From Sphingobacterium corticibacterium (lineage in GTDB: Bacteria > Bacteroidota > Bacteroidia > Sphingobacteriales > Sphingobacteriaceae), in NCBI RefSeq assembly GCF_004208525.1, contig NZ_SGIT01000002.1, forward strand, positions 62,001 to 126,000: a stretch of 64,000 nucleotides of DNA, in the 5' to 3' direction. Position 1 is the stretch's first letter, and every line of letters starts with the position of its first letter. Shown piece after piece: positions 52,849 through 62,689 of this stretch. The position numbers and the translations under genes were made by a program. Below the pieces are notes generated by a model, which did no database searches, had not been told where the DNA came from, and was given only the letters and a program-made list of their open reading frames with translations.

Positions 52849-53624
52849 GCATTCAATCCACCGTCCAGTAGGATATTTTCACCGTTGATATATTCACCAG
52901 CTTTCGACATTAATAAGACAATTAATCCTTTAATATCATCTGCATTGGCCATCCTGCCCAATGGCACTTTCTTACAATAATTAGCAACAAACTGTTCAGG
53001 TTGATTGTTAAACAACCCGCCTGGGCTGATACAGTTAAATCGTATATTTTTACCGACCAACATCTTGGCCATATAACGCGACAGATTGATCAATCCAGCA
53101 TTATGAAAAAAGTAATCCGCAGGCAAATCACCCATTCCCGTTGTTCCTTCATAATTGCTCAAGTCAGGTCCTTTCATCCCCATCATGGACGCGATACTTA
53201 CCACACTTCCTCCGCCTGATTGCATAATCAAATCACTTAATTCTCGCAGCAAAAAAAACATACCCGTCGCATTCGAGCGCATAGACGCTTCAAACTGTTC
53301 GATAGGTGCATGGTATCCCTTAACGGGACGAGAAACTGCATTGTTCACAAAACCATCCAATCTGCCGTAACGCACCAAAATATTGTTCTTTAATGCCAAC
53401 ATCGATTCGTAGTCGTCCTGATCGACTGCCATAGCATGAACATCCAAGTCCTGCTCCCTGAACCCCTTCGCCGTAACCTCTGCCCGTTGCAAATCACGGG
53501 ATGTAGTGATTACCGTAGCCTCCGCTTCCGCAAGACCTTCGACAATACACTTACCGTAGTTGCCCGATCCACCGGTAACAACAATGACCTTATCTTTTAA
53601 ACTCAATAATTCTTTTACGTTCAT
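52845..53624 (-). CDS. Short-chain dehydrogenase/reductase with the catalytic Lys replaced
   Basis: The 259-residue protein has the Rossmann cofactor site TGGSGNYGKCI and the SDR fold throughout. The usual YxxxK motif reads Y171-FFH-N175 in PADYFFHNAG, so the catalytic Lys is Asn. The Ser of the SIAS block and the Tyr remain. Its activity may be altered or lost. It is the last gene of the packed sugar-catabolic run, 3 bases after a Gfo/Idh/MocA gene. The likely role is oxidation or reduction of the released sugar or sugar acid; the substrate is unknown. Confidence 0.82.
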   Translation of the reverse strand: MNVKELLSLKDKVIVVTGGSGNYGKCIVEGLAEAEATVITTSRDLQRAEVTAKGFREQDLDVHAMAVDQDDYESMLALKNNILVRYGRLDGFVNNAVSRPVKGYHAPIEQFEASMRSNATGMFFLLRELSDLIMQSGGGSVVSIASMMGMKGPDLSNYEGTTGMGDLPADYFFHNAGLINLSRYMAKMLVGKNIRFNCISPGGLFNNQPEQFVANYCKKVPLGRMANADDIKGLIVLLMSKAGEYINGENILLDGGLNA

Positions 53625-53627
53625 CTT

Positions 53628-54545
53628 TTACAATAAAATTGTTTTTCCTCCTTGCAAAAAGCTCTCCTGTGCCCCAATGACAACCCGCATCAATCGATGT
53701 GTCTTTTTAAAATCCAACCGAGGTTTTCCCTCCTGAACCGAACGAATAAACTCGATCATATTATCCCGAAACATGGAATAGGAATTACGGATATCCACTA
53801 GCTTCCATCCCTGTTGTCCGAAAAATGTCATTTGAAAAGTTCCGGAAATATGCTGGTAAAGATGTAACATAATGTCTGCTCCGTTTGCTAACCGCACATA
53901 GACTATTTCTTTATCTAGTTCGCCAATATGCTTTATACTGATGGGAATCGGATCATCTAAAACACTAAAAACAGCTTCCAGCAAATGTATGCCATATTTC
54001 TTCCAATCTTTTTTGCCCACTGCTGTTACGAGTTCGATTTTACCTAATGTTGCCAGTTCTTGTTTTGCTATCCGGCATTCGTTAGCGTATCGCATAGAAG
54101 AACAGGACATAATAAAACGACCTTGGGCAACGCCATCTGCAAACCAAGCTAAATCATTTTGTGAATAAGCCAATGGTTTATCAATGAAAACCGGAACACC
54201 AGCCTCTACAAAAGTTTTTGCCATCTGTACATGATTTTCCGGATCGTCGCGTCCTAAAATAACCGCATCCACCTCTCCTATCATATCTACTATATTATCG
54301 ACAACATGTGTAATGCCGGATGAATGCGCTATACTTTCCGCAATCTTCCTTTCCTGACACCACACATGCGTGACTATCGCATCAGAAATACCTAATGTAT
54401 CTTTATTGGCTTCTAAATAGGAGGCAACCGCCGGATACCCTATCCTACTAATTTCATCCCCGTCAAATTGACCATTGATAATGGATGACCATGAATAAGG
54501 ATGGGCATTCCCCTCACTCATACCAATTATTCCCAACTTTATCAT
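53628..54545 (-). CDS. Gfo/Idh/MocA-family oxidoreductase
   Basis: The 305-residue protein has an N-terminal Rossmann domain (IKLGIIGMSEGNAHPYSW) and the family EKP/DKP region (VFIDKPLAYSQND). I chose ATG 54545 because it forms an ATGA overlap with the upstream stop; a TTG at 54551 would be an alternative start. Members oxidise or reduce sugars, often inositol or glucose derivatives. It lies between the AKR and SDR genes, with spacing of 4 bases or less. Confidence 0.82.
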   Translation of the reverse strand: MIKLGIIGMSEGNAHPYSWSSIINGQFDGDEISRIGYPAVASYLEANKDTLGISDAIVTHVWCQERKIAESIAHSSGITHVVDNIVDMIGEVDAVILGRDDPENHVQMAKTFVEAGVPVFIDKPLAYSQNDLAWFADGVAQGRFIMSCSSMRYANECRIAKQELATLGKIELVTAVGKKDWKKYGIHLLEAVFSVLDDPIPISIKHIGELDKEIVYVRLANGADIMLHLYQHISGTFQMTFFGQQGWKLVDIRNSYSMFRDNMIEFIRSVQEGKPRLDFKKTHRLMRVVIGAQESFLQGGKTILL

Positions 54546-55486
54546 AACCAACCCTTTCTATCCCATTCTGCGAGATTTAAAAATGAAGGATCGGGATATT
54601 GTATATTCTTTGATCGTACAAAAATTTCGGTTGAAAGTTCATCCCCTTTAAGATTATCAATACTGGCATGCAAATATTCCTCTTTATCAATCCCGACTAA
54701 TACACTAGATACTTGCGGGTGCTTCAAGGCAAACTTGGTAGCATATTCCGGAAAATTACGAAAATGTGTTTCGGCAATAGTCCGATAAGCTTCTAAATGG
54801 TTATCTACCTCTTTCAATGCTTCATGCATCTTAAACTTGCGTTCTGTCAGCATACCCCGCATTAACACGGAGCGGACAATAATACCTACACCTTTCTCGC
54901 TAGCATTTTGAAAACAATCACCGTGCGATTGATCCATGAGATTGAATGGTAGTTGGATCGCATCCCAAATACCTGATTGTATCGCTTTAGCGGTCTCTTG
55001 CACTTTGTAGACCGATACCCCGATATTTTTAACATGACCTTCGCCCTGTATTTCCAAAAACACACGAATCACATCTTCATTTTGGAGGATATCCATATCC
55101 GCATAATGTACCATGAACAAATCCACGTAGTCCGTTTTCAAATTCTTCAAACTGACTTCCAACGATTCATGAACAGTAGCCTTCAATTCCCCATAGGAAG
55201 GAATATTCCCTTCTTCATTTTTAAGATGCACACATTTAGTCGCTAAAACAACTTGATCACGAATACCTTGAAATGCTGTACCCATCAGCCGCTCACTTTC
55301 TCCATAATGTCTTGCTGTGTCAAAGAAATTAACACCTAATTCCACTGCTTTCTGCAAAAGTCGGATAGCCGATGCTTCATCAGGCATCTCGTGCGCTCCC
55401 AAACCATAGGGCATTCCTATTTCCACTCCACCAAAAGCAATTTCGGAGACAGCAAGACCAGTTCGTCCTAAAATTCTTCTTTTCAT
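54542..55486 (-). CDS. Aldo/keto reductase
   Basis: The 314-residue protein shows the AKR tetrad: Asp and Tyr in FFDTARHYGESE, Lys in VVLATKCV and His in FMVHYADMD. N-terminal motif RRILGRTGLAVSEIAFGG is typical. In this operon it may act on a sugar or lactone as a dehydrogenase. The closest functional relatives cannot be named from sequence alone. It overlaps the next gene by 4 bases. Confidence 0.88.
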   Translation of the reverse strand: MKRRILGRTGLAVSEIAFGGVEIGMPYGLGAHEMPDEASAIRLLQKAVELGVNFFDTARHYGESERLMGTAFQGIRDQVVLATKCVHLKNEEGNIPSYGELKATVHESLEVSLKNLKTDYVDLFMVHYADMDILQNEDVIRVFLEIQGEGHVKNIGVSVYKVQETAKAIQSGIWDAIQLPFNLMDQSHGDCFQNASEKGVGIIVRSVLMRGMLTERKFKMHEALKEVDNHLEAYRTIAETHFRNFPEYATKFALKHPQVSSVLVGIDKEEYLHASIDNLKGDELSTEIFVRSKNIQYPDPSFLNLAEWDRKGWL

Positions 55487-55491
55487 CCTAT

Positions 55492-56292
55492 CTATTCTTC
55501 TAAATAAGATTTTCCTTTATCACCCAGGGTTTTACCAAATGTTCTCACCATATCCCTACAGTAGTTCGTCAATCCAACCACATCAGCTCCCGTACTCACA
55601 AAATGATACCCCATATCCAAAAGCTCCTGCAAATTTGCGGGCGAACCTACCGTTCCTGCAAATTTTCCATTTTTTCTTGCTACCTCCGCCACACGCTTGC
55701 GTGTTTCTATTAAAAACGGATGATCCCATTGTCCAGGTGCACCTATCCCTTGACTGAAATCACCAGGTCCGAAAAAAAGCATATCAAAACCTTCCAGTTG
55801 AGCAATTTCTTCCAGTTCATCCAAAGGCTCGGGATCTTCAATCTGCAGCACAACAAAACGTTCGCGGTTAGCTGTTTCCAGATAGGCATTGAAATCCATC
55901 GCCGTGTAGGCACCGTCCGCATTTCCGCCGTCGATAGGGCGTTTTCCTTGCGGATGAAACCGTACCGTATGGATTATTTTTTTTGCGTCTTCTACGCCCA
56001 TAACATGAGGAACCATGATACCCGTAGCATCCAATTCCAAAGGTTTAATATAATCACTGTAAGCCCCTCTAGAGACTCTTACCATCAAGTCTGTATCATG
56101 CGCTTTTGTCGCCCAAACATGGGAAGCGATAACCGACCAATCTTGGCCGATATGCTCCAAATCTACCCAGATACAGTCGAATCCACTGATAGCAGCTATT
56201 TCCACAGATTGTGTGTCTTTTAGATTAATCTTAAAGCAACTTGCTGTTTCGCCTGTTCGCAATTTTTGTAATACCTTACTTCTTCTCATCAT
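55492..56292 (-). CDS. HpcH/HpaI-type aldolase
   Basis: The 266-residue protein has the class II HpcH/HpaI fold: IWVDLEHIG with the likely general-base His, metal ligands Glu in VVLQIEDPEP and Asp in FFGPGDFS. Family members cleave 2-keto-3-deoxy acids to pyruvate plus an aldehyde. This suggests that the operon ends its sugar breakdown by a retro-aldol step, as in non-phosphorylative rhamnose, fucose or galactonate pathways. The exact acid is not known. It overlaps the MFS gene by 4 bases. Confidence 0.87.
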   Translation of the reverse strand: MMRRSKVLQKLRTGETASCFKINLKDTQSVEIAAISGFDCIWVDLEHIGQDWSVIASHVWATKAHDTDLMVRVSRGAYSDYIKPLELDATGIMVPHVMGVEDAKKIIHTVRFHPQGKRPIDGGNADGAYTAMDFNAYLETANRERFVVLQIEDPEPLDELEEIAQLEGFDMLFFGPGDFSQGIGAPGQWDHPFLIETRKRVAEVARKNGKFAGTVGSPANLQELLDMGYHFVSTGADVVGLTNYCRDMVRTFGKTLGDKGKSYLEE

Positions 56293-57533
56293 CTTATTTT
56301 TTCATTTTCATTACCCTCGTTTTTCGGTTTCAAACGGAACAACAGAAACGCACAAACAATCATGCTTAACGCCGCTACTTGAAAGATAATATTGAGGTTA
56401 ACCTGTCCATCTCGTAAAGCACCTGCCACATAGATACCTACACCGCCGACGATACAACTACAGAGATTTAAAAATCCATAACCTGTAGCAAGATACCGCT
56501 TATCGGCTATTATTCCCAAGATAGGCATCATATTCGCGTCAATGAAAGGCCGTGTCAGTGCGTATATCAGAAAACCACCTACCGTAGCCCATAAGATTGC
56601 TGTGTAACTTGCTATAAATATAGCCGGAACGGCAATCAAAAAACCAATAGCCGGCAACCATATCCGGGCTTTATCGTTTGTCTTCGACCACCAATCTGCT
56701 ATCGCTCCGCCTAAAATCACTCCAATGAGCATCACTGGAAAAAAATACGCTGTAGAATACAATCCCGCTTCTGTCTGTGAGAGATTGAACTGTTCTTTAT
56801 AATAAGTCGGCAGCCAGCCATTTATCATCCAACTGATAGCACCCGCCAGTCCCCATATCACCACAACCATTACAAACGCACGATTACGAAACAGACTTCG
56901 AATAGCCAATTTAAAATCTATTTCTTCTGGTATTTTATCCGCGTCAACATCTACGTTAACGGATACCTTCTTGCGGTCTTTCAATAAGAAGATCAAACTC
57001 ACCGCATAGATCACGCCGATAACGCCAAAAATATGAAAAGCATAATGCCACGTATGTGTTTCAGCAATCCAACCACCAATAAACCCTAAACTTTGTCCGA
57101 TCATCACTCCACCTACATGCAATCCAACTGCGGTAGATTTTGTCCTGTCCGAATGCCAATCCATAATTAAAGCCATTGCTGCCGGTATATAAAAAGCTTC
57201 ACTAATGCCCATCAATGCCCTTGCTGCTAGCAAATATTCAAACGAAGTTGCTAAAGAAGTTAACCACGTCACTAATGACCAAACAAATAAACTACCGATA
57301 ATGACGATGCTTCGATTAAAACGGTCAGCAATATAACCTGCTATTGGACTAGTAAAACCATATACCCATAAAAAAACGGAGGTCAACAATCCAAACTGTG
57401 CGTCTGTCATTGGTATCTCTTCAATAATGCTGCTGCGCATCGTGACAATCATCATGCGATCCAAATAATTGAGACAGCCTATAATACATAGAAGTCCAAC
57501 AAGTAACCAGGGATAGTATTTTCTATTCGTCAT
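56289..57533 (-). CDS. MFS transporter (sugar acid/hexuronate type)
   Basis: The 414-residue protein has 12 hydrophobic segments. N-terminal NYLDRMMIVTMRSSI resembles anion:cation symporters such as ExuT and GudP, which carry hexuronates or aldonates. It overlaps the upstream gene by 11 bases and the aldolase gene by 4. It would import the sugar or sugar acid that the downstream enzymes degrade. Confidence 0.86.
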   Translation of the reverse strand: MTNRKYYPWLLVGLLCIIGCLNYLDRMMIVTMRSSIIEEIPMTDAQFGLLTSVFLWVYGFTSPIAGYIADRFNRSIVIIGSLFVWSLVTWLTSLATSFEYLLAARALMGISEAFYIPAAMALIMDWHSDRTKSTAVGLHVGGVMIGQSLGFIGGWIAETHTWHYAFHIFGVIGVIYAVSLIFLLKDRKKVSVNVDVDADKIPEEIDFKLAIRSLFRNRAFVMVVVIWGLAGAISWMINGWLPTYYKEQFNLSQTEAGLYSTAYFFPVMLIGVILGGAIADWWSKTNDKARIWLPAIGFLIAVPAIFIASYTAILWATVGGFLIYALTRPFIDANMMPILGIIADKRYLATGYGFLNLCSCIVGGVGIYVAGALRDGQVNLNIIFQVAALSMIVCAFLLFRLKPKNEGNENEKIR

Positions 57534-58431
57534 CTTCTCCTCTTTTCAATACCATATATGCCGCCATAGCGTGAAAGTCGCTATTATAATTTCCACTTTT
57601 AATGTTACGCATCGTTTCATACATATCCGATACCATCTTCTGGTCGTTGTCATCCGATTTCTGTGCTAACGCCATTGTAACGTGAGGAATCGCCTCGGCA
57701 TCCCGAAACATAGCAAACAATTCCTTTTTTAGCTCGCTTTGTTCGTTAACCGGTTGATTTTCTGGATAGGCAATCAACAACGTCGCTAACAGATTACTCC
57801 GTAAAGCAGTGTTTAGATCCTTCGTCTGCATCCAAGTCTTCAACTGGACATATTCATTTTCTGCTAATGGACCGATATATCGGAGGATAAAGGACGTCAC
57901 ATGCATTTCCAGTTCTGGTAGCTTATTACTTACCAAATCTCGGATAAGCATATTCTTTACGGTTTGCTTTTTTCCCTCTGATCCTAACGCATAGTTCCAA
58001 AGCGAATACAACCGGAAGGAACTTTCTAGACCTGCTGGTAGATCCTGAACCACACCGACCTGTAGCTTTGCTAGTGTCTCGATGGCATGAAGCCTATCTT
58101 CGCCCTCGGCATTACGATAGGCCGCCATAATCTTATCTATCCAATATTGTTTGTTTTTCTCATCTGTCGCTGATTGAACCAATACTCGCCAAATCCCTAT
58201 ACGATACTTGGGAACATGGCCATACTGTTCCTCTTCTTCTAAAAATTCAACCCGTACTTCATCCAGATAACAATTCTCCCATAATAGAAATTCAGCTACA
58301 TGAACCTTTACCCATTCCTTTTCAGAATATAAAAGTGATTTTAAGTCTGCTAACGCCATTTCTTTACTTTGTCCTATGCTGCATAATGGAATACCGATCA
58401 GTAGGAGTAAACCCATTTGAAATCCCCTCAT
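57523..58431 (-). CDS. Exported HEAT-like repeat protein
   Basis: The 302-residue protein has a signal peptide (ending CSIGQS). The rest is nearly all alpha-helical with regular pairs of amphipathic helices, like HEAT or Armadillo repeats (WVKVHVAEFLLW, RLHAIETLAKLQ). No catalytic residues are recognised. It lies in the operon between GH20 and the MFS gene and may bind a protein partner or help localise an enzyme. Function unknown. Confidence 0.6.
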   Translation of the reverse strand: MRGFQMGLLLLIGIPLCSIGQSKEMALADLKSLLYSEKEWVKVHVAEFLLWENCYLDEVRVEFLEEEEQYGHVPKYRIGIWRVLVQSATDEKNKQYWIDKIMAAYRNAEGEDRLHAIETLAKLQVGVVQDLPAGLESSFRLYSLWNYALGSEGKKQTVKNMLIRDLVSNKLPELEMHVTSFILRYIGPLAENEYVQLKTWMQTKDLNTALRSNLLATLLIAYPENQPVNEQSELKKELFAMFRDAEAIPHVTMALAQKSDDNDQKMVSDMYETMRNIKSGNYNSDFHAMAAYMVLKRGEDDE

Positions 58432-58453
58432 ATCTTTTATATAGTCTGTTTCT

Positions 58454-60280
58454 CTAAAAATGTATTATGGCCCTACTACTTACCGGACTGATTCGTTGAC
58501 CGTCTTTAAACGTGGCTGCACGAACTGTTTTTTGTACAGGCACCTCAAATGGACCTTCGAACTGATTTGATTGCGTTGTGGGTTCACTGCCATCCAGTGT
58601 ATAGTATATTTCCGGTTGATAGCTATCTGTTAACAGGTTGACGGTTGACTTGTTATGGTCCACCTGGTCTGTAACCTCGAAATAAACCTGGTATGCACTG
58701 CGGGAATAGTTAATCCCTTTCTGCTCATAGCGTCTATATTGTTCCTCCATGCGTCTTTTAAAGTCTTCCCAATTCTTCCTTTCCGGATTACTCCATGCAA
58801 TCTCGGCCAATGCTGCACCTCTGGGATAGGTCATATACTCATTTTTGTCTGATGAATGAATGAATTCGCTCCACAGATTTCCCTGCACGCCCAACACATA
58901 CTTTTGCTCTTCGGTTGTAAGCTCTTCCGGTACAGGTTCATAGCCATATACTTTCCGCAGTGGTACATGCCCCCAGATGGCAAAGGGCTCCAGATAGGGC
59001 TCACCTTGAAAATAATCAAAATACATGTGTGAGGTCGGTGTCATCACCACCGGATGCCCCATCTTCGCTGCGGCTATCCCACCTTTCGTACCACGCCATG
59101 ACATCACCGCTGCATTAGGCGCGAGTCCACCCTCCAGTATTTCGTCCCAACCAATAATCTTTCTTCCCTTGCTATTCAAGAATCTTTCAATTCGGGTTAT
59201 AAAGTAACTTTGTAGTTCGTGTTCGTCTTTAAGGCCTTCTTCCTTTATGCGCTTTTGACAATGCGGACAGGCCGACCAGCGTTTTTTGGGTGCTTCATCG
59301 CCTCCAATATGGATAATTTCACTTGGAAAAAGTTCAATCACTTCTGCGAGTACGTTTTCTAGAAAAACAAACACTTCTTCTTTTCCCGCACAATAGATAT
59401 CTTCCTGTATCCCCCATTTTTCCGGTATCTGAAAGGGACCGCCCGTGCACGACAGATCCGGATAAGCCGTCAAGGCTGCAAGCGAATGACCGGGAAGTTC
59501 AATTTCAGGAACGACAGTTACATAACGATCTTTAGCATAGGCTACCACCTCTCTGATCTCTTCCTGTGTATAAAAACCACCGTGGGGATTATGATCGATA
59601 TTGTTTCCCGGCTGGAAGTTTGTTCCCGACCGCCAGGCACCCACCTCGGTCAATCGAGGGTATTTCTTTATCGCTATCCGCCATCCATGATCTTCGGTCA
59701 AATGCCAGTGGAACACATTTAGCTTGTGCATGGAGAGGTAGTCGATAAATTTCTTGACATATTCCACCGAATAGAAATATCTTCCCACATCCAACATCAG
59801 CCCTCGCCAGCCAAAACGGGGCTGGTCGAAAATGCTCACCGCAGGAATGGATACCCAAGAACCGCTCACCTCCGTGGGGAGGAGTTGGTAGATCGTCTGG
59901 ATACCATAAAATATTCCATTCGCTTTAGAAGCTTGGACGACGATATCTTTATTGGTAACGAAAAGTCTATAACCTTCATCGCCCAACGTATCGGATGCAA
60001 TTTTTAAAAGGATGGATTTCCCTTTTTCATCAGGCTTGCCTCTTTTGATAGTCAGTCCGGTACGGTCATATACCCCCTGTACGAAAAGATCTGCCAGTTT
60101 CCGTAATTCCTCGTTCTTATCATCCACCTTGACAGTGACGTTCCCGTCCAGTTTGAAATCCCCGTCTTGCTCCTCCATGTGCAAGGGCTGCGGAATCAGT
60201 GATAGTTGCTGATCGGATTCCTGCGCATCCGCTTTAAAACAGAAAAAAATAAATACGATGAAATAAAAAATCTTTGTCAT
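58454..60280 (-). CDS. GH20 beta-N-acetylhexosaminidase
   Basis: The 608-residue secreted protein has a signal peptide (ending FKADAQE). An N-terminal GH20b domain precedes a TIM barrel with the catalytic Asp-Glu pair in HIGGDEAPKKRW. The barrel also has WHLTEDHGWRI, VPEIELPGHS and the substrate-assisted Trp-rich region. A C-terminal chitobiase-type beta domain follows (YYTLDGSEPTTQS). It removes terminal GlcNAc or GalNAc, so the glycan attacked by this PUL probably has an amino sugar. Confidence 0.93.
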   Translation of the reverse strand: MTKIFYFIVFIFFCFKADAQESDQQLSLIPQPLHMEEQDGDFKLDGNVTVKVDDKNEELRKLADLFVQGVYDRTGLTIKRGKPDEKGKSILLKIASDTLGDEGYRLFVTNKDIVVQASKANGIFYGIQTIYQLLPTEVSGSWVSIPAVSIFDQPRFGWRGLMLDVGRYFYSVEYVKKFIDYLSMHKLNVFHWHLTEDHGWRIAIKKYPRLTEVGAWRSGTNFQPGNNIDHNPHGGFYTQEEIREVVAYAKDRYVTVVPEIELPGHSLAALTAYPDLSCTGGPFQIPEKWGIQEDIYCAGKEEVFVFLENVLAEVIELFPSEIIHIGGDEAPKKRWSACPHCQKRIKEEGLKDEHELQSYFITRIERFLNSKGRKIIGWDEILEGGLAPNAAVMSWRGTKGGIAAAKMGHPVVMTPTSHMYFDYFQGEPYLEPFAIWGHVPLRKVYGYEPVPEELTTEEQKYVLGVQGNLWSEFIHSSDKNEYMTYPRGAALAEIAWSNPERKNWEDFKRRMEEQYRRYEQKGINYSRSAYQVYFEVTDQVDHNKSTVNLLTDSYQPEIYYTLDGSEPTTQSNQFEGPFEVPVQKTVRAATFKDGQRISPVSSRAIIHF

Positions 60281-60326
60281 ATCTGCTATTTATCTTACAA
60301 CGCCTACTGTATCCTTGTGAATTTGT

Positions 60327-61448
60327 TTATTTCTTCTTAAACACCGGTGCCGGTTTTTCAGTCACACTGGGTGAACTCCCTTCAATCACAGGCCATCCAT
60401 CCGTCCAGGTTACCTTATCCAGCATCAGTACCCTTCGGGTGGCCCCGCTAGAAACTTTCGCCTTTTCTTTATCTATTGCATGGTATATAAACCAGTCGGT
60501 ACCTTCATCATCGGCGATCAAGCGCGCATTGTGGCCGGGACCGGCATACATGTCGTTACCTTGCAGAAATAATGTCCCATTTCCACGTTCCCGGATATCC
60601 TTTCCGTCTTTGTCTAGATAGGGTCCGGCGAGCGTCGTGGACCGGGCAATCCGGACATGGTAGGTACTGGCTGCTCCGTCACAGCAATGCCCCCTTGACC
60701 CAAAGAAATAGTAATATCCGTCCCGTTTATGCAGCACCACCGCTTCGAAATCTCCTGCAGCGATCTTAAACTTTTTACTCAGATCTGGGACCGATTTACC
60801 GTCTGCCGACAGCTCTATGCCATACGTCCCTTGATTGGATGCATTACTATAGCTTCCCCAAAACAGATACTTCTTTTCTCCTTCTTCCCAATACAGCGGA
60901 TCGATGGAATTGGGCACACCGATTTCACTGGTGAAAAACAGTTTACCCTGATCCGCAAATGGCGCAGCCGGACTGGGGGACGTGGCCAGACCTATCGCGG
61001 GATTGGCATCTGCCCATGCGGAATAGGAATAATAAAGATGATACATGCCATTGACTTTGGCGAGGTCTCCCGCCCAAAGCGAGCTTTCCGCTGCCCTTTC
61101 TTTTTTCCACGCCGGCTTGGATATAAAAGCATCGCCCACGATCGTCCAGTTCACCAGATCCGTTGACTTCAGTACCGGCATCAGCCGGTGGCCTTTGCCG
61201 TCACCCCAATCGTCTGACGTACCAATGGCATAAAAAATGCCGGTACTGGGATCCCGGGCAACCGTCGGATCAGCTAATATCGGCTCAAAAACCGGATTCG
61301 TATAATTGCCCGAAACCTCTTCTTTTGGTTCCTCTTCCGGCTCGGGCGGCTTTTCCTCCTTGTTATCCGGACTGCTGCCTTTTGCACATCCTATAAGGCA
61401 GGCCGTTATGGCAAGCAATATGCCATATTTCAAATGTCTATTTCTCAT
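60327..61448 (-). CDS. GH43 arabinanase-type lipoprotein
   Basis: The 373-residue protein has a lipoprotein signal (CLIGCAKGSS) and a Pro/Glu-rich linker. The GH43 catalytic domain follows, with catalytic acids in ILADPTVARDP, NSIDPLYWEEG and AGDFEAVVLHK, and the conserved GPGHNARLI plus WFIYHAID pair found in endo-arabinanase-like GH43 members. It may cut alpha-1,5-arabinan or a similar chain. The subfamily cannot be fixed by eye. Confidence 0.83.
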   Translation of the reverse strand: MRNRHLKYGILLAITACLIGCAKGSSPDNKEEKPPEPEEEPKEEVSGNYTNPVFEPILADPTVARDPSTGIFYAIGTSDDWGDGKGHRLMPVLKSTDLVNWTIVGDAFISKPAWKKERAAESSLWAGDLAKVNGMYHLYYSYSAWADANPAIGLATSPSPAAPFADQGKLFFTSEIGVPNSIDPLYWEEGEKKYLFWGSYSNASNQGTYGIELSADGKSVPDLSKKFKIAAGDFEAVVLHKRDGYYYFFGSRGHCCDGAASTYHVRIARSTTLAGPYLDKDGKDIRERGNGTLFLQGNDMYAGPGHNARLIADDEGTDWFIYHAIDKEKAKVSSGATRRVLMLDKVTWTDGWPVIEGSSPSVTEKPAPVFKKK

Positions 61449-61492
61449 GGTATTTATTAAAATTTAGTATAAAACTTCTGGAATGCGTTCGT

Positions 61493-62662
61493 TTACTTAC
61501 CCTTTTGAGGTCCCACTTCCAAAATACTACCTGCAATGTACCGTGGACCATCGTTTTGATTATAATAATAAACGACCAAAACCCTATTCTTGTCCAACTG
61601 TACAGACCAAGGATAACCAATATCCCAACTGCCACCGTCCTCCCGGATTACAAATTCCTCTGCCGTAGCAAAATCGGTACACTCTGCATTTAAAATCCGG
61701 GCACGAATGCCAAAAGGTTGATGTCTGTATCCATAAACCACAAAAACGCGATTATCCGGTAATCGCATCGCCTGTAAAGGATGCCCTTTAAATCCCATGC
61801 TTTCCCATTTGAAGGTTTTTCCGCCATCAGTAGAACGTGCGATACAAGCTTGATCATCATACCTCGCCGTGCGCATAAATGCCACGATATCCCCTTTTGG
61901 CGTTTCATAAACCGAAGTTTCGTTGAACGAGATCTTGTCATCCTTAGCTACCACACCCGAATACGTCCAAGTCAACCCTTTATCATGAGAGATCAATAAG
62001 TAGTTGGATGTTTTGCCCGGGCGATCGTGCGCAGCCACTACCCACAACACACGACCATCTTTTGTTTCGTACAACGCTCCGCGATTATAGGCCGACATGG
62101 GCTGTCCGAAGGGGTCATAATGTCTCTCATCCGGAACGTTGACTGGATAATGAGGACCTTGCCAGCTCTTCCCTTTATCGGTTGATCGCATGACGTACCC
62201 ACCTAGAAAAGTAAAACCACCTGAATTAAACAATGGCTTTTCTGGAACTTCTAAACTTTTATCAACAGTTGTCCAGCCATAGCTGGCACAAAGCAGTGTA
62301 CCGTCTTTCAACTGAATCATACAGGGATCTTGCGACCCACCAAATGCATGGGCGTAGAGTAATTCTGGGGATGTAGACCATTGCTCACCGTCTTTGGATT
62401 TTAAGGTCACCAGATAGCTATTATGATCTACATGTGAAATCTTCTCTGTACCGAATATACGACGATTGGGAGCCTGCCTGAATGCGACAAGGAATTCACC
62501 ATCTTTCTTTTTTATGACAGAAGGAAAAGCATTATAAAACAATGTGTCTTGATAAACAACGATATCCTTCACTTTCTTTATGGTACTAGATTGTGCAAAA
62601 CCTAATTGCGAAGAAAGCAACATGCCCAGGGCTAATCCGACTATTCTATTTCTTTTCGTCAT
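61493..62662 (-). CDS. BNR/Asp-box repeat (sialidase-like) exported protein
   Basis: The protein of about 389 residues starts at ATG 62662 (MTKRNRIVG) with a signal peptide (ending LGFAQS). Four Asp-box turns are visible: SKDGEQWS, STDKGKSW, SHDKGLTW and STDGGKTF. They mark a six-bladed propeller. The FRIP motif of true GH33 sialidases is not seen; its place reads FRQAPNRRIFG. It may thus be another propeller glycosidase (for example GH93-like) rather than a sialidase. The SusD gene ends 27 bases upstream. Confidence 0.78.
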   Translation of the reverse strand: MTKRNRIVGLALGMLLSSQLGFAQSSTIKKVKDIVVYQDTLFYNAFPSVIKKKDGEFLVAFRQAPNRRIFGTEKISHVDHNSYLVTLKSKDGEQWSTSPELLYAHAFGGSQDPCMIQLKDGTLLCASYGWTTVDKSLEVPEKPLFNSGGFTFLGGYVMRSTDKGKSWQGPHYPVNVPDERHYDPFGQPMSAYNRGALYETKDGRVLWVVAAHDRPGKTSNYLLISHDKGLTWTYSGVVAKDDKISFNETSVYETPKGDIVAFMRTARYDDQACIARSTDGGKTFKWESMGFKGHPLQAMRLPDNRVFVVYGYRHQPFGIRARILNAECTDFATAEEFVIREDGGSWDIGYPWSVQLDKNRVLVVYYYNQNDGPRYIAGSILEVGPQKGK

Positions 62663-62689
62663 GTTCAATATTATAATATTCAATAGATA

